Shown piece by piece: positions 44,506-52,749 of a stretch of DNA of 64,000 nucleotides (the stretch's first letter is position 1; the number at the start of each line of letters is the position of its first letter). Source of the stretch: Candidatus Proelusimicrobium tauri (GTDB taxonomy: Bacteria > Elusimicrobiota > Elusimicrobia > Elusimicrobiales > Elusimicrobiaceae); NCBI GenBank assembly GCA_002311025.1, contig DBYY01000003.1, positions 14,708-78,707 of the forward strand, read 5' to 3'. The notes under the pieces are model-generated. The model searched no databases. It had not been told where the DNA came from and saw nothing but the letters and a program-made list of their open reading frames with translations. The translations under genes were made by a program, and so were the position numbers.

Positions 44506-45953
44506 TTAGGACCTCTTTTTATTAAGTCGGCAAAGATTTTTAAATATTGTTTTGAGGAGTTTTCCCAAGAGAAATTTTTGAGCATAGCAGTAGTCATAAG
44601 TTGTTGCCAAACATTTTGTTGAGAGTAAACGCTCAGTGCTTGTTCAATGGCTTCGGCCAGTCCGCCGGCATCAAGCATATTTATAAAAAACCCGGTTGGC
44701 TCATTGGAACCTTGTCCATAAGGAATAACGGTATCTCTCAGTCCGCCGACTCGTGAAACTATCGGCAAAGAACCATATCTCATTGCAATCATTTGGCTAA
44801 GGCCGCACGGCTCAAAACGGGATGGCATTAAAAAGATATCGCTTGCACCGTAGATTTTATGGGCTAAAACTTCATCGTGGACAGGTCTAAAGGCAACTTG
44901 TTTTGGATAAGTTGAAGCAATATTTTTCAAAATTTCTTCTGCTCTTTGTTCTCCTTTACCTTCTATGACAAATTGCACTTTTCCGGCGAAATGCGGAATA
45001 ATATCGGCAATTAAATCAATACCTTTTTGATAGGCAAGACGGCTAACTACACCCAGAAGCGGAACATTTGGATTTTCATCAAGGCTGAGTTCTTTTTGCA
45101 AACTCACCTTACATTTGCGTTTGCCTTGCAAAGATTCATCATCGTAACCCATAGGTAAAAGAGTATCACTTTGCGGATCCCAAACTTCGCCGTCAATACC
45201 GTTTATAATACCGGTAAAGTCATTGCCTTTATTTCTTAAAACGCCTTCAAGACCGAAACTGTTTTGACCGTTTAAAAGTTCTCTTGCATAAGTAGGACTG
45301 ACGGTTGTTACTTTATCGGCAAAAACAATACCTGTTTTTAAGTAACTTATACCCCCCCAATACTCAAATTTATCGGGAGTAAAATCTGCCCAAAAGAAGC
45401 CGGCCTTTTCAAAACTTTCTTTAGGGAAATAACCTTGATAGGCGATATTATGTATGGTAAACAGACTGCGCGTTCTGGTAAAGAAGGCATCAGTTTTATA
45501 AACCGTTTGAAGATAAGCCGGAATAAGACCTGCTTGCCAATCGTTTGCGTGGATAATATCCGGCCTAAAACCTATAAATTTACAGGCCTCTAAAACGGCG
45601 CGGCTGTAAAATATAAAGCGTTCGTCATTATCGGCATAATCACCTTTTTTGGTAGAATATAATTCCGGTCGGTCAAAGTATTTTGAAGAGCCGATAAAGA
45701 AAACTAAAGCATTTCCCCATTTGAGATAAGAAATTCTGGCTTCTTCCAGTTTTTGACCGATAGGTACATAAAAAGTGCCGGGTACTCTTTTTAAGGAAGA
45801 GGAATTGGAAATGTTTCTGTAATGAGGCAAAAATAAAATTACTTTTGCTCCTCTTGCGCGGGAAAAATCTTGGGTGAGTGCTCCTACCACATCGGCAAGA
45901 CCACCGGTTTTACAAAAGGGAAAAGCTTCACTTGCGGCTAAAACTATATTCAT
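44499..45953 (-). CDS. glgA: Glycogen synthase
   Basis: 484 residues of the GT5 family. It extends alpha-1,4-glucan from ADP-glucose. KTGGLADVVG is the N-terminal donor-binding motif, IHANDWQAGL is conserved, and the C-terminal MPSRFEPCGLSQMIAMRYG is the second half of the active site. It suggests a glycogen-like store, in keeping with the anchored glycogen-binding-type domain at 56900. No other glg genes are in the window. It lies 11 nt after scpB. Confidence 0.94.
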   Translation of the reverse strand: MNIVLAASEAFPFCKTGGLADVVGALTQDFSRARGAKVILFLPHYRNISNSSSLKRVPGTFYVPIGQKLEEARISYLKWGNALVFFIGSSKYFDRPELYSTKKGDYADNDERFIFYSRAVLEACKFIGFRPDIIHANDWQAGLIPAYLQTVYKTDAFFTRTRSLFTIHNIAYQGYFPKESFEKAGFFWADFTPDKFEYWGGISYLKTGIVFADKVTTVSPTYARELLNGQNSFGLEGVLRNKGNDFTGIINGIDGEVWDPQSDTLLPMGYDDESLQGKRKCKVSLQKELSLDENPNVPLLGVVSRLAYQKGIDLIADIIPHFAGKVQFVIEGKGEQRAEEILKNIASTYPKQVAFRPVHDEVLAHKIYGASDIFLMPSRFEPCGLSQMIAMRYGSLPIVSRVGGLRDTVIPYGQGSNEPTGFFINMLDAGGLAEAIEQALSVYSQQNVWQQLMTTAMLKNFSWENSSKQYLKIFADLIKRGPKW

Positions 45954-45964
45954 AATAAAATCTC

Positions 45965-46792
45965 CTATTTAATCTCATTTTGTCCCATAGCATTGTCAAT
46001 AACTTCGCTTGTTTCTATTTGGGCAGGTTCTTCTTCTAAATCTGTTTTTGTTTCTTGTTTTTGGGAAGGTTTAACTTCTTCTTTTTGTTCAAAATCAAAA
46101 GTGGGTTCTTCCGCTTTTGGCAAAACTTCTTTATTCTCACCTTCTTCCAAAGGTAAAATATCATTAGTCTTAGGAAGAGGTGTATTAAAAGGCAAATCGT
46201 TTTGGACTTCTTTTATTTCTTTTGCGGCAAAAGTTTTTAACTCCGGTAATTGTGAAAGAGAGTTCAAACCAAAAAGTCTTAAAAATTCTTCTGTTGTGCC
46301 GTAAACAAGCGGTTTACCCGGAACATCTTTTTTGCCGACTATTTTAACAAGTCCCCTTTCCATAATTTTTTCAAGAGGAGCAACAATATCAACCCCGCGG
46401 ATAGATTCAATTTCCGCTCTTGTGATAGGTTGTTTATAGGCGATAATTGCTAAAGTTTCTAAAGCGGCGTTTGAAAGTTTTGTTGAACTTTTTTCATTAA
46501 ATAATTGGCGAACCCAACGACCGTATTCCGGTTTGGTTGCCATCTGGAACCCCCCACCGATTTCAACTATTCTAATGGCGCGGTTTGTTTGTGTATATTC
46601 CTGCTGAAGTAATCTTACAAGTTCGCCGGTTAAAGCAACGTCATTGACCTGCGCTACTTGGGAAAGTTTTGCAAGTGTCAGTGGTCTATCGGTAATAAAT
46701 AGCAAATTTTCTATAATTTTTTTATAATCTTCACCTGAAAGTATATCTTGCAGGTTTTCCTGTTTTTGTTGTTCTTCGGGGTTATTTTCCAT
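45965..46792 (-). CDS. scpB: Segregation and condensation protein B
   Basis: 275 residues. The first 180 form the paired winged-helix ScpB (IENLLFITDRPLTLAKLSQV, ETLAIIAYKQPITRAEIESIRG). The last 90 residues are an acidic, low-complexity tail not found in short ScpB proteins. ScpB with ScpA and SMC forms the bacterial condensin that compacts and helps segregate the chromosome. It overlaps scpA by 11 nt. Confidence 0.94.
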   Translation of the reverse strand: MENNPEEQQKQENLQDILSGEDYKKIIENLLFITDRPLTLAKLSQVAQVNDVALTGELVRLLQQEYTQTNRAIRIVEIGGGFQMATKPEYGRWVRQLFNEKSSTKLSNAALETLAIIAYKQPITRAEIESIRGVDIVAPLEKIMERGLVKIVGKKDVPGKPLVYGTTEEFLRLFGLNSLSQLPELKTFAAKEIKEVQNDLPFNTPLPKTNDILPLEEGENKEVLPKAEEPTFDFEQKEEVKPSQKQETKTDLEEEPAQIETSEVIDNAMGQNEIK

Positions 46793-47555
46793 TTTCTTGT
46801 TCCTCTTGTTGTTTGATTAAATTGTGATAATCTTTATCTTTATTTTCTGGGTTTAAATAGATTCTTATTTCCCTTTTATCTTGGTCTTGTCTTGCTAAAA
46901 GTTTGCCGATTTTTAAAAGTTCAAGCAAAGCCATAAAACAAGTTATTACGCCTCTTTTTTTTGTTTCGCCCACAAAAATATCATCAATTAAAACCCAAGG
47001 GCGCGCTTTTAAAAGCATAATAAGTTTATCCATTTTTTTATCTATCGGAAATTCTTCTATTTTCAAAAGGTCTGCGTGTTGTTTTTCTTCTATCTTTTTA
47101 AAAGCACGGCGGACTGCGGCAAGTAAATCAAAAATTTGCACTTCAAGAACTCTTTCGCCCGAGTCAAAAACCGGTGTGGATTTATAAAAATTATCTTTAT
47201 TTTTTTCAAAATTAGTTTCCAAAAATTTAGAGGCCTCTTTAAACTTTTGATATTCAACAAGTTTTTCAATAAGTTCTTTTGCGGGGTCCGGTCCTTCATT
47301 TTCGGATGTCGGCACTTGGGAAGGCAAAAGTTGGCGCGCTTTTATTTGCATAAGCGTGCTTGCCATAACCAAAAACTCGCCGGCAATTTCCAAATTTAAT
47401 TGTTTGATAATGTCTAAATACTCAAGATACTGTGCTGTGATTTCTGAGATATTGATATCATAAATATCAAGATTATCTTTTTTAATCAAGTGCAAGAGAA
47501 GGTCCATCGGCCCTTCAAAAATATCAAGATGTATTTTTAAATCTTCTTTCGTCAT
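46782..47555 (-). CDS. scpA: Segregation and condensation protein A
   Basis: 257 residues. The kleisin N-terminus is clear (IHLDIFEGPMDLLLHLIKKD, then DIYDINISEITAQYLEYL), and the C-terminal winged helix binds SMC (RGVITCFMALLELLKIGK). It bridges the SMC heads with ScpB. It overlaps trpS by 4 nt and scpB by 11 nt, so all three are translationally coupled. Confidence 0.95.
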   Translation of the reverse strand: MTKEDLKIHLDIFEGPMDLLLHLIKKDNLDIYDINISEITAQYLEYLDIIKQLNLEIAGEFLVMASTLMQIKARQLLPSQVPTSENEGPDPAKELIEKLVEYQKFKEASKFLETNFEKNKDNFYKSTPVFDSGERVLEVQIFDLLAAVRRAFKKIEEKQHADLLKIEEFPIDKKMDKLIMLLKARPWVLIDDIFVGETKKRGVITCFMALLELLKIGKLLARQDQDKREIRIYLNPENKDKDYHNLIKQQEEQENGK

Positions 47556-48607
47556 AAAATATTCATTACTCTTTTAACTTCGCTTAAAGTTTTTGCGGCG
47601 CTTTCTCTTGCTTTTAAAGCACCTTCTTTTAGGATTTCTCTAAGATAATCTTCATCTTTAGCGAAAGCCTCGCGGCGTTTATTAAAAGCGTCAATCTCTG
47701 TTGCCATAAGTTCAAAAAGTTCTTTTTTACAAGCAACGCAACCGCAAGCACCCGCGCGGCAATCGGCTTCTTTTTTAGCAAAATCTTTATTATAAATTTT
47801 ATGGAAAGCAAAAACGGCGCAACCGTCTGGATTTGCGGGATCGTTTGCTTTTTTCTTATTAGGGTCGGTAAACATCGCCATAACTTTTTTGCGAACGCTT
47901 TCAAGGTCTTCGCCAAGTTCAATGGTGTTGCCGTAAGATTTTGACATTTTGCGACCGTCAAGACCGGGCACTTTGGGAATTTTAGTTAAAAGCGGTTTTG
48001 GCTCAACAAGAGCATCACTCTTATAAATATCACTAAAACGGCGCACAATATCGCGGGCAATTTCAAGGTGGGCAATTTGGTCTTGTCCGACGGGAACATA
48101 GGTCGCTTTGTGTATTAAAATATCAGTTGCCATTAAAACAGGGTAACCAAGAAAACCAAAAGAGGCCATTTCATTTAAATCTTGCTCGGTAAGCATAGCA
48201 ATTTTTTGAGCCGCGCCTTTATCTTCCTGCCCTGCATATTTTTTCTTGATAAGTTCATTTAATTGTTCTTTATATGTTGGGTTTCTAAGCAACCAGCCAA
48301 GAGGTGTAAACATACCAAGCAAGGTGGCAAGTTCGCTGACTTCGGGAACATGAGATTGAATAAAGATAGTGCATTTTTCCGGATTCAAACCTGCCGCAAG
48401 CCAATCTATAACCATCTGTTTGCTGTTTAAAGCAAGGTTTTCGGTTCTGTCGTAAGCGGTGGTAAGAGCGTGTAAATCTGCTACAAAAAAGAAGCATTTA
48501 TGCTCGTTTTGTAATTTAACAAAATTGCTTAAAGCGCCGAAATAATTACCTAAGTGTAAACGACCTGTCGGGCGCATGCCGGAAACAACAATATTTTTAT
48601 CTTCCAT
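47552..48607 (-). CDS. trpS: Tryptophanyl-tRNA synthetase with cluster-type cysteine motif
   Basis: About 351 residues. Class I synthetase signatures are PTGRLHLGNYFG (HIGH-like) and GRKMSKS (KMSKS). Near residue 263 begins a cysteine set spaced C-x19-C-x6-C-x2-C, ending CRAGACGCVACKK. In Thermotoga TrpRS an equivalent C-x22-C-x6-C-x2-C set binds a [4Fe-4S] cluster near the anticodon-binding region. I chose ATG 48607, 9 nt after GGAG; a TTG at 48622 is a less likely start. Confidence 0.95.
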   Translation of the reverse strand: MEDKNIVVSGMRPTGRLHLGNYFGALSNFVKLQNEHKCFFFVADLHALTTAYDRTENLALNSKQMVIDWLAAGLNPEKCTIFIQSHVPEVSELATLLGMFTPLGWLLRNPTYKEQLNELIKKKYAGQEDKGAAQKIAMLTEQDLNEMASFGFLGYPVLMATDILIHKATYVPVGQDQIAHLEIARDIVRRFSDIYKSDALVEPKPLLTKIPKVPGLDGRKMSKSYGNTIELGEDLESVRKKVMAMFTDPNKKKANDPANPDGCAVFAFHKIYNKDFAKKEADCRAGACGCVACKKELFELMATEIDAFNKRREAFAKDEDYLREILKEGALKARESAAKTLSEVKRVMNIL

Positions 48608-48611
48608 ATCT

Positions 48612-49232
48612 TTATGCTCCAATTATCATATATATAAAGTTTAAACAAAAATTTAAAATCGGTACTATTATCAGTCTAAAACCACCTAATATTATAAGTA
48701 AAACAACAAATATCATACCAAAACGTTCCATTCTTAAATACTTTAAACTTTGCTGCGTGGGCAATAATGCGGCAACGATTTTACTTCCGTCTAAAGGCGG
48801 CACGGGAATTAAATTAAAAATTGCTAGTAGCAAATTGATTTGTATGGTATATCCTAAAGTTTGTAAAAGCATAAAATCTTTAGAACCGCTTAAGATTAAA
48901 ATTTTTAAAATAATAACGCACAGGACCACTAAAAGTAAGTTCGCCGCAGGACCGGCAAAAGCAACTTTAGCCATATCTCTTTTAGGATTATTCAGACGTA
49001 AAAAATTAACCGGCACAGGTTTTGCCCAACCAAACATAGGCAGGTGCGAAAGATAGCAAATAAGCGGCAATATAATCGTGCCGAAAATATCAATATGCTT
49101 TACAGGGTTAAAAGTTAAACGCCCCATAAGATAGGCGGTATCATCACCGTTTTTATAGGCAATAAAACCGTGTGCATATTCGTGTAATATAATTGAAAAC
49201 AGTAAAACTGCTAAAATTACCAAAGTTTCCAT
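48612..49232 (-). CDS. M50-family membrane metalloprotease (site-2 protease-like)
   Basis: 206 residues with about six hydrophobic segments. The zinc motif HEYAHG sits in the first membrane segment and NLIPVPPLDGSK near residue 140 supplies the third ligand. This short form, without PDZ or CBS domains, is the YwhC/rseP-like minimal type; its substrates are unknown. It is the first gene of the 12-gene leftward run. A good promoter ends only 10 bases before its ATG. Confidence 0.9.
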   Translation of the reverse strand: METLVILAVLLFSIILHEYAHGFIAYKNGDDTAYLMGRLTFNPVKHIDIFGTIILPLICYLSHLPMFGWAKPVPVNFLRLNNPKRDMAKVAFAGPAANLLLVVLCVIILKILILSGSKDFMLLQTLGYTIQINLLLAIFNLIPVPPLDGSKIVAALLPTQQSLKYLRMERFGMIFVVLLIILGGFRLIIVPILNFCLNFIYMIIGA

Positions 49233-49241
49233 ACAATATCT

Positions 49242-49270
49242 ATTCTAGCAATTTTAGAGGCATTTTCCAA
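49242..49270 (-). promoter_or_regulatory. Promoter of the 12-gene leftward run
   Basis: On the minus strand TTGGAA, 17-bp spacer, TAGAAT. The -10 lies just 10 bases before the ATG of the M50 gene, leaving at most a few bases of leader. Confidence 0.6.
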
Positions 49271-49348
49271 TTAAAAAAGGTTGTTTTTATTTGATTTGTA
49301 AAAAATGTATAATATTTACAGAAGTATATTATTTTTTCGGAGGAAAAG

Positions 49349-49612
49349 ATGAATAAGTATTTTATAGATGTCATTAGAAATCATTACCTTGATTTTAAAG
49401 GTTCCGCAACCGGTAAGGACTTTTTGTGGTATATCATTTGGTATATTGTATGTGTCATTATTCTTGGTGTGCTTGCTTCTGTTTTAGGCAAGGTTCTTGG
49501 TATTTTAGGCACAATATTTTGCATTATACACGGCTTATATCATTTGCTTTTGCTTTGTCCTTCAATTGCGATATTGGTTCGCTTTTTAAGAGGGATGGGT
49601 GTTATTAAGTAG
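49349..49612 (+). CDS. Small DUF805-like membrane protein
   Basis: 87 residues with two or three hydrophobic segments. The N-terminus (YFIDVIRNHYLDFKGSATGKDF) matches that of the next gene (YFFDVITKHYLDFTGRATRKQF), so it is a shortened paralogue of a DUF805 protein. It lacks the R-R-I-K-D-A-G segment that marks full DUF805 members. GGAGGAAAAG gives a strong ribosome site. A -10-like TATAAT is at 49308 without a clear -35. Function unknown. Confidence 0.75.
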   Translation: MNKYFIDVIRNHYLDFKGSATGKDFLWYIIWYIVCVIILGVLASVLGKVLGILGTIFCIIHGLYHLLLLCPSIAILVRFLRGMGVIK

Positions 49613-49637
49613 GGTATTATTTTTTGGAGAGTGTTAA

Positions 49638-50012
49638 ATGAAAACCTATTTTTTTGATGTAATAACAAAGCATTATTTGGATTTTACAGGCAGAGCAACC
49701 CGCAAACAATTTTGGTTGTGGATTTTGTGGTTGCTTATTTGTAGCATTGTCGTTGGTGTAATATCGTGGTTATCAATGCTTATAATTGCCAAAATTTTCG
49801 GGATTGCAATTTTGTTACCGCATCTTGCTATTTGTATGCGCAGAATAAAAGATGCTGGTTTCAAGCCCTATTGGGGACTTTTGCTTATTCCCTCTCTTGT
49901 GTATAAACTTGAAAAACTATTCAGTTTTGATACCGGTTTACATTTTGGTATTATTACCTGTATTTGTATTCTTGTTTTGTTATTTATTTTCTTAAAACCC
50001 AGCAAAAGATAG
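49638..50012 (+). CDS. DUF805 inner-membrane protein
   Basis: 124 residues, four hydrophobic segments. The signature GRATRKQFWLWILW at the start and ICMRRIKDAGFKPYWGLLLI in the middle are characteristic of DUF805, a family of small inner-membrane proteins of unknown role. It lies 25 nt after its shorter paralogue, and a terminator follows both. Confidence 0.9.
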   Translation: MKTYFFDVITKHYLDFTGRATRKQFWLWILWLLICSIVVGVISWLSMLIIAKIFGIAILLPHLAICMRRIKDAGFKPYWGLLLIPSLVYKLEKLFSFDTGLHFGIITCICILVLLFIFLKPSKR

Positions 50013-50037
50013 ATAAACAAAATTTTATCAGAGAATT

Positions 50038-50065
50038 AAAAACCCCTCTTTTACGAGGGGTTTTT
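50038..50065 (+). terminator. Terminator after the DUF805 pair
   Basis: Perfect 11-bp stem (AAAAACCCCTC / GAGGGGTTTTT), 6-nt loop. Confidence 0.92.
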
Positions 50066-50107
50066 AAATGTCTTTGTTTTTTGCGGAAAACTATCCCCCC
50101 TAAATAA

Positions 50108-51430
50108 ATGATAAAATATAAAAATATGACAACAAAAACTATCAAAGAAAAACAACCTGCAGGTTTATATTTACTTTCCTTAACTGAAATGTGGGAACGT
50201 TTCAGTTTTTACGCCGCAAGAGGTCTTTTGATTTTGTATCTCGTTGAGGCACTTAAATTTGAACAGGGGCGCGCAAGCACGCTCTTTGGCACTTTTACAA
50301 GTTTAACTTATCTTTTGCCGCTACTCGGCGGTTTTGTGGCAGATAAATATTGGGGCCAAAAAAAGGCCATAGTTTTTGGTGCAGTTTTGATTATATTTGG
50401 GCAAATTGTGCTTGGTCTTGAACAAGTGCCTTTGCTTTATCCTGCGCTTATAACTATTGCTTTAGGTATTGGCTTTTTAAAGCCAAATGTTTCATCCGTC
50501 GTAGGTGATCTTTATACAAAAAATGACGCAAGACGTGATGGCGGCTTTACCATATTTTATATGGGTATTAATTTGGGTGCTTTTTTATGTAATTTAATTG
50601 CCGGCACCCTTGGCGAAAAAGTTGGCTGGAGATACGGCTTTTGGACGGCCGCACTTGCTATGATTATTGGTCTTGTAATGTTTTTAGCCTTGCAAAAAAA
50701 ATATATTGCCGGTATCGGTAATGCACCTAAAAAAATAAAAAAAGACGAGCAAAAAGAACAAAATACCCCCCTCACCAAGTCAGAAATTAAGAAAATTGCG
50801 GTTATTTTTATTTTGGCGTTTTTCTCGGTTTTCTTTTGGACGGCATACGAGCAATCAGGCGCTTCTTTAAATATCTTTGCCTATCAGTATACCCAAAGAA
50901 ATATAAGTTTCTTCGGCCATAGTTGGGAAGTTCCTGCAACGTGGTTTCAATCTTTGGCTCCTATGTATATTATTCTGCTTGCTCCTTTGTTTTCTAAACT
51001 TTGGCTTTTTTTGGCAAAGAAAGGCAAAGACCCTTCAACTCCGATGAAATTTGTCATAGGTCTTTGGTTGCTTGGTATTGGGTATGGTTTTATGGTTATT
51101 GCTTCAATTTTACTTGGACCGGGTGTAAAAATAGGGATGTATTTCTTGGGTCTTACCTATTTATTCCATGTTCTTGGTGAATTATGTTTATCCCCCGTTG
51201 GTCTTTCAATGGTGACAAAACTTTCCCCCGCAAGATTTGTTTCTTTGCTTATGGGTGTTTGGTTTTTATCTAATGCTCTTGCAAATAAACTTGCAGGTAC
51301 TTATTCAAGTTATTTTGGCAAAATTGATAATGTTTATTTTTTTGGCGGACTTTTGTTTGCGCCTTTGGTGGCAGGGTTTGTTTTGCTTTTACTTAAAAAA
51401 ACCCTTAACAATTGGATGAACGCAAAATAA
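50108..51430 (+). CDS. POT-family proton-coupled di/tripeptide transporter
   Basis: About 440 residues, 12 or more hydrophobic segments. The family signature EMWERFSFYAARGLLILYL (ExxERF in helix 1) is clear, and YMGINLGAFLCNLIAGTLGE is the second PTR2 motif. It imports di- and tripeptides with protons, fitting an amino-acid-using anaerobe. Two ATGs (50108 and 50126) are possible; neither has a good ribosome site. The next transporter gene begins one base after its stop. Confidence 0.93.
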   Translation: MIKYKNMTTKTIKEKQPAGLYLLSLTEMWERFSFYAARGLLILYLVEALKFEQGRASTLFGTFTSLTYLLPLLGGFVADKYWGQKKAIVFGAVLIIFGQIVLGLEQVPLLYPALITIALGIGFLKPNVSSVVGDLYTKNDARRDGGFTIFYMGINLGAFLCNLIAGTLGEKVGWRYGFWTAALAMIIGLVMFLALQKKYIAGIGNAPKKIKKDEQKEQNTPLTKSEIKKIAVIFILAFFSVFFWTAYEQSGASLNIFAYQYTQRNISFFGHSWEVPATWFQSLAPMYIILLAPLFSKLWLFLAKKGKDPSTPMKFVIGLWLLGIGYGFMVIASILLGPGVKIGMYFLGLTYLFHVLGELCLSPVGLSMVTKLSPARFVSLLMGVWFLSNALANKLAGTYSSYFGKIDNVYFFGGLLFAPLVAGFVLLLLKKTLNNWMNAK

Positions 51431-51431
51431 A

Positions 51432-52670
51432 ATGAAAGCAGAATCAAAAAGCATTATTATTATTGCTATTGCAAACGGTCTTATTTCCTTTGGCTATTCC
51501 TTATCTATACCGTTTTTAACCCTTTATTTAACTACACAAAAGCAAGTGCCGGCGGGCGTTGTGGGCATTATGCTTGCTTTAGCCATGTTAACAACGGCTA
51601 TTGCAAGTGCAATCAGCGGGGAAGCGTGTGATGCTTTTGGGCGTAAAAAAGTTATGGTAGTTTCTCTTGCTTTGCGCGCGCTTTCAATGTTGGTTATTGC
51701 CGGTTTTATCTTTTTTGATGCTCATTATATGTGGACTATGGCAACCCATTTTGCCGGTTGTTTTTTGGGCGCTTTTTTTAGGCCTGCTTCTAATGCGTGG
51801 ATTGCCGATAATACCACCCCCACCCAACGCATAAAAGCGTTCGGTTATATTCGTATCGGTCAAAATCTCGGTTGGTTTATGGGCCCGGCCGTAGGTGGTT
51901 TTTTGACGAGATGTTCTTATTCTTTAGGTTTTGCTTCAACGGGTTTAACTTTCTTTATAACAACGCTTTATGTCTATAATACTATCAAGGAAACTCTTGC
52001 CAAAACTATTGCAAGAAAAACTAATTTTATTGATATGATTTTGGCTTTAAAAGATACAAAACTTGCTAAACTTTGCACTTATAATTTTTTAATTTCTATT
52101 GTCAGCGCGCAACTTGTTGTGGGACTTTCTTTGCACTCGGTAAAAGTTATGCACCTTAGCGAAAATTTCGTAGGCATACTCTTTTCCGCTCAGGGTTTTA
52201 CGGTGGTTGTGCTTCAATATTATATAAGCAAATTATCTAGCAAAATCAGTATAACTTCTGCCTTGGCACTTGGCTGTTTTTTATATGCAATAGGTTATGG
52301 CTCAGTCGGTTTTGCTTGGTGCGTGGGTGCTTTGATGGCAGGTGTTGTTGTTAGCGCCATTGGCGAAATGTTTGTTTTACCCGCAGGCCATAGTCTTGCT
52401 TCCAATATTGCGCCAAATAATCAGCGTGGCAGATATCTTGGCCTTTATGTATTATCAAATCAGGCAGGCAGTGCAGCAGGTATTTTTATTGCCGGTGTTT
52501 TAATGCAAGATATTAGCCCCATTTATGCCCCAGGCCCTTGGCTTGTGGTGGCGGCAATTGGTGCCACGGCGGGTGTTTTATTTTATAGTTTAAAACGCTC
52601 TTTAACTAGAGAGCAAAACGGCCTAAAACCTAAAAATTCCGTGCCTTTGATAAAAGAAATGCCATCTTGA
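51432..52670 (+). CDS. MFS transporter
   Basis: 412 residues, 12 hydrophobic segments. The loop 2-3 motif is GEACDAFGRKKVMV, a variant of the MFS motif A (G-x-x-x-D-x-x-G-R-K). It belongs to the drug/metabolite exporter side of MFS, but the substrate is unknown. It follows the peptide transporter by one base, so the pair is probably an operon. Confidence 0.9.
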   Translation: MKAESKSIIIIAIANGLISFGYSLSIPFLTLYLTTQKQVPAGVVGIMLALAMLTTAIASAISGEACDAFGRKKVMVVSLALRALSMLVIAGFIFFDAHYMWTMATHFAGCFLGAFFRPASNAWIADNTTPTQRIKAFGYIRIGQNLGWFMGPAVGGFLTRCSYSLGFASTGLTFFITTLYVYNTIKETLAKTIARKTNFIDMILALKDTKLAKLCTYNFLISIVSAQLVVGLSLHSVKVMHLSENFVGILFSAQGFTVVVLQYYISKLSSKISITSALALGCFLYAIGYGSVGFAWCVGALMAGVVVSAIGEMFVLPAGHSLASNIAPNNQRGRYLGLYVLSNQAGSAAGIFIAGVLMQDISPIYAPGPWLVVAAIGATAGVLFYSLKRSLTREQNGLKPKNSVPLIKEMPS

Positions 52671-52676
52671 TTAAAA

Positions 52677-52703
52677 TTAGCAAATACTTGCTTTGTTTGC
52701 TAA
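52677..52703. promoter_or_regulatory. CIRCE-like inverted repeat in the lon promoter
   Basis: TTAGCAAAT, nine bases, GTTTGCTAA. The outer six bases of each arm (TTAGCA / TGCTAA) and the 9-9-9 spacing match the CIRCE operator (TTAGCACTC-N9-GAGTGCTAA) bound by HrcA; the inner three bases of each arm differ. It overlaps the -35 of the lon promoter. Confidence 0.55.
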
Positions 52704-52716
52704 AATTGAGTATAAT
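52688..52716 (+). promoter_or_regulatory. Promoter of lon
   Basis: TTGCTT and a perfect TATAAT separated by 17 bp, 33 bases before the ATG at 52750. Confidence 0.75.
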
Positions 52717-52749
52717 AATAAGTGAAATTTACCCCAGGGGGTCTTGTTT

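Noticed and set aside
49291..49313. TTGATT with TATAAT as the promoter of the DUF805 pair
   Set aside because: The spacer is only 11 bp; only the -10 box is credible.
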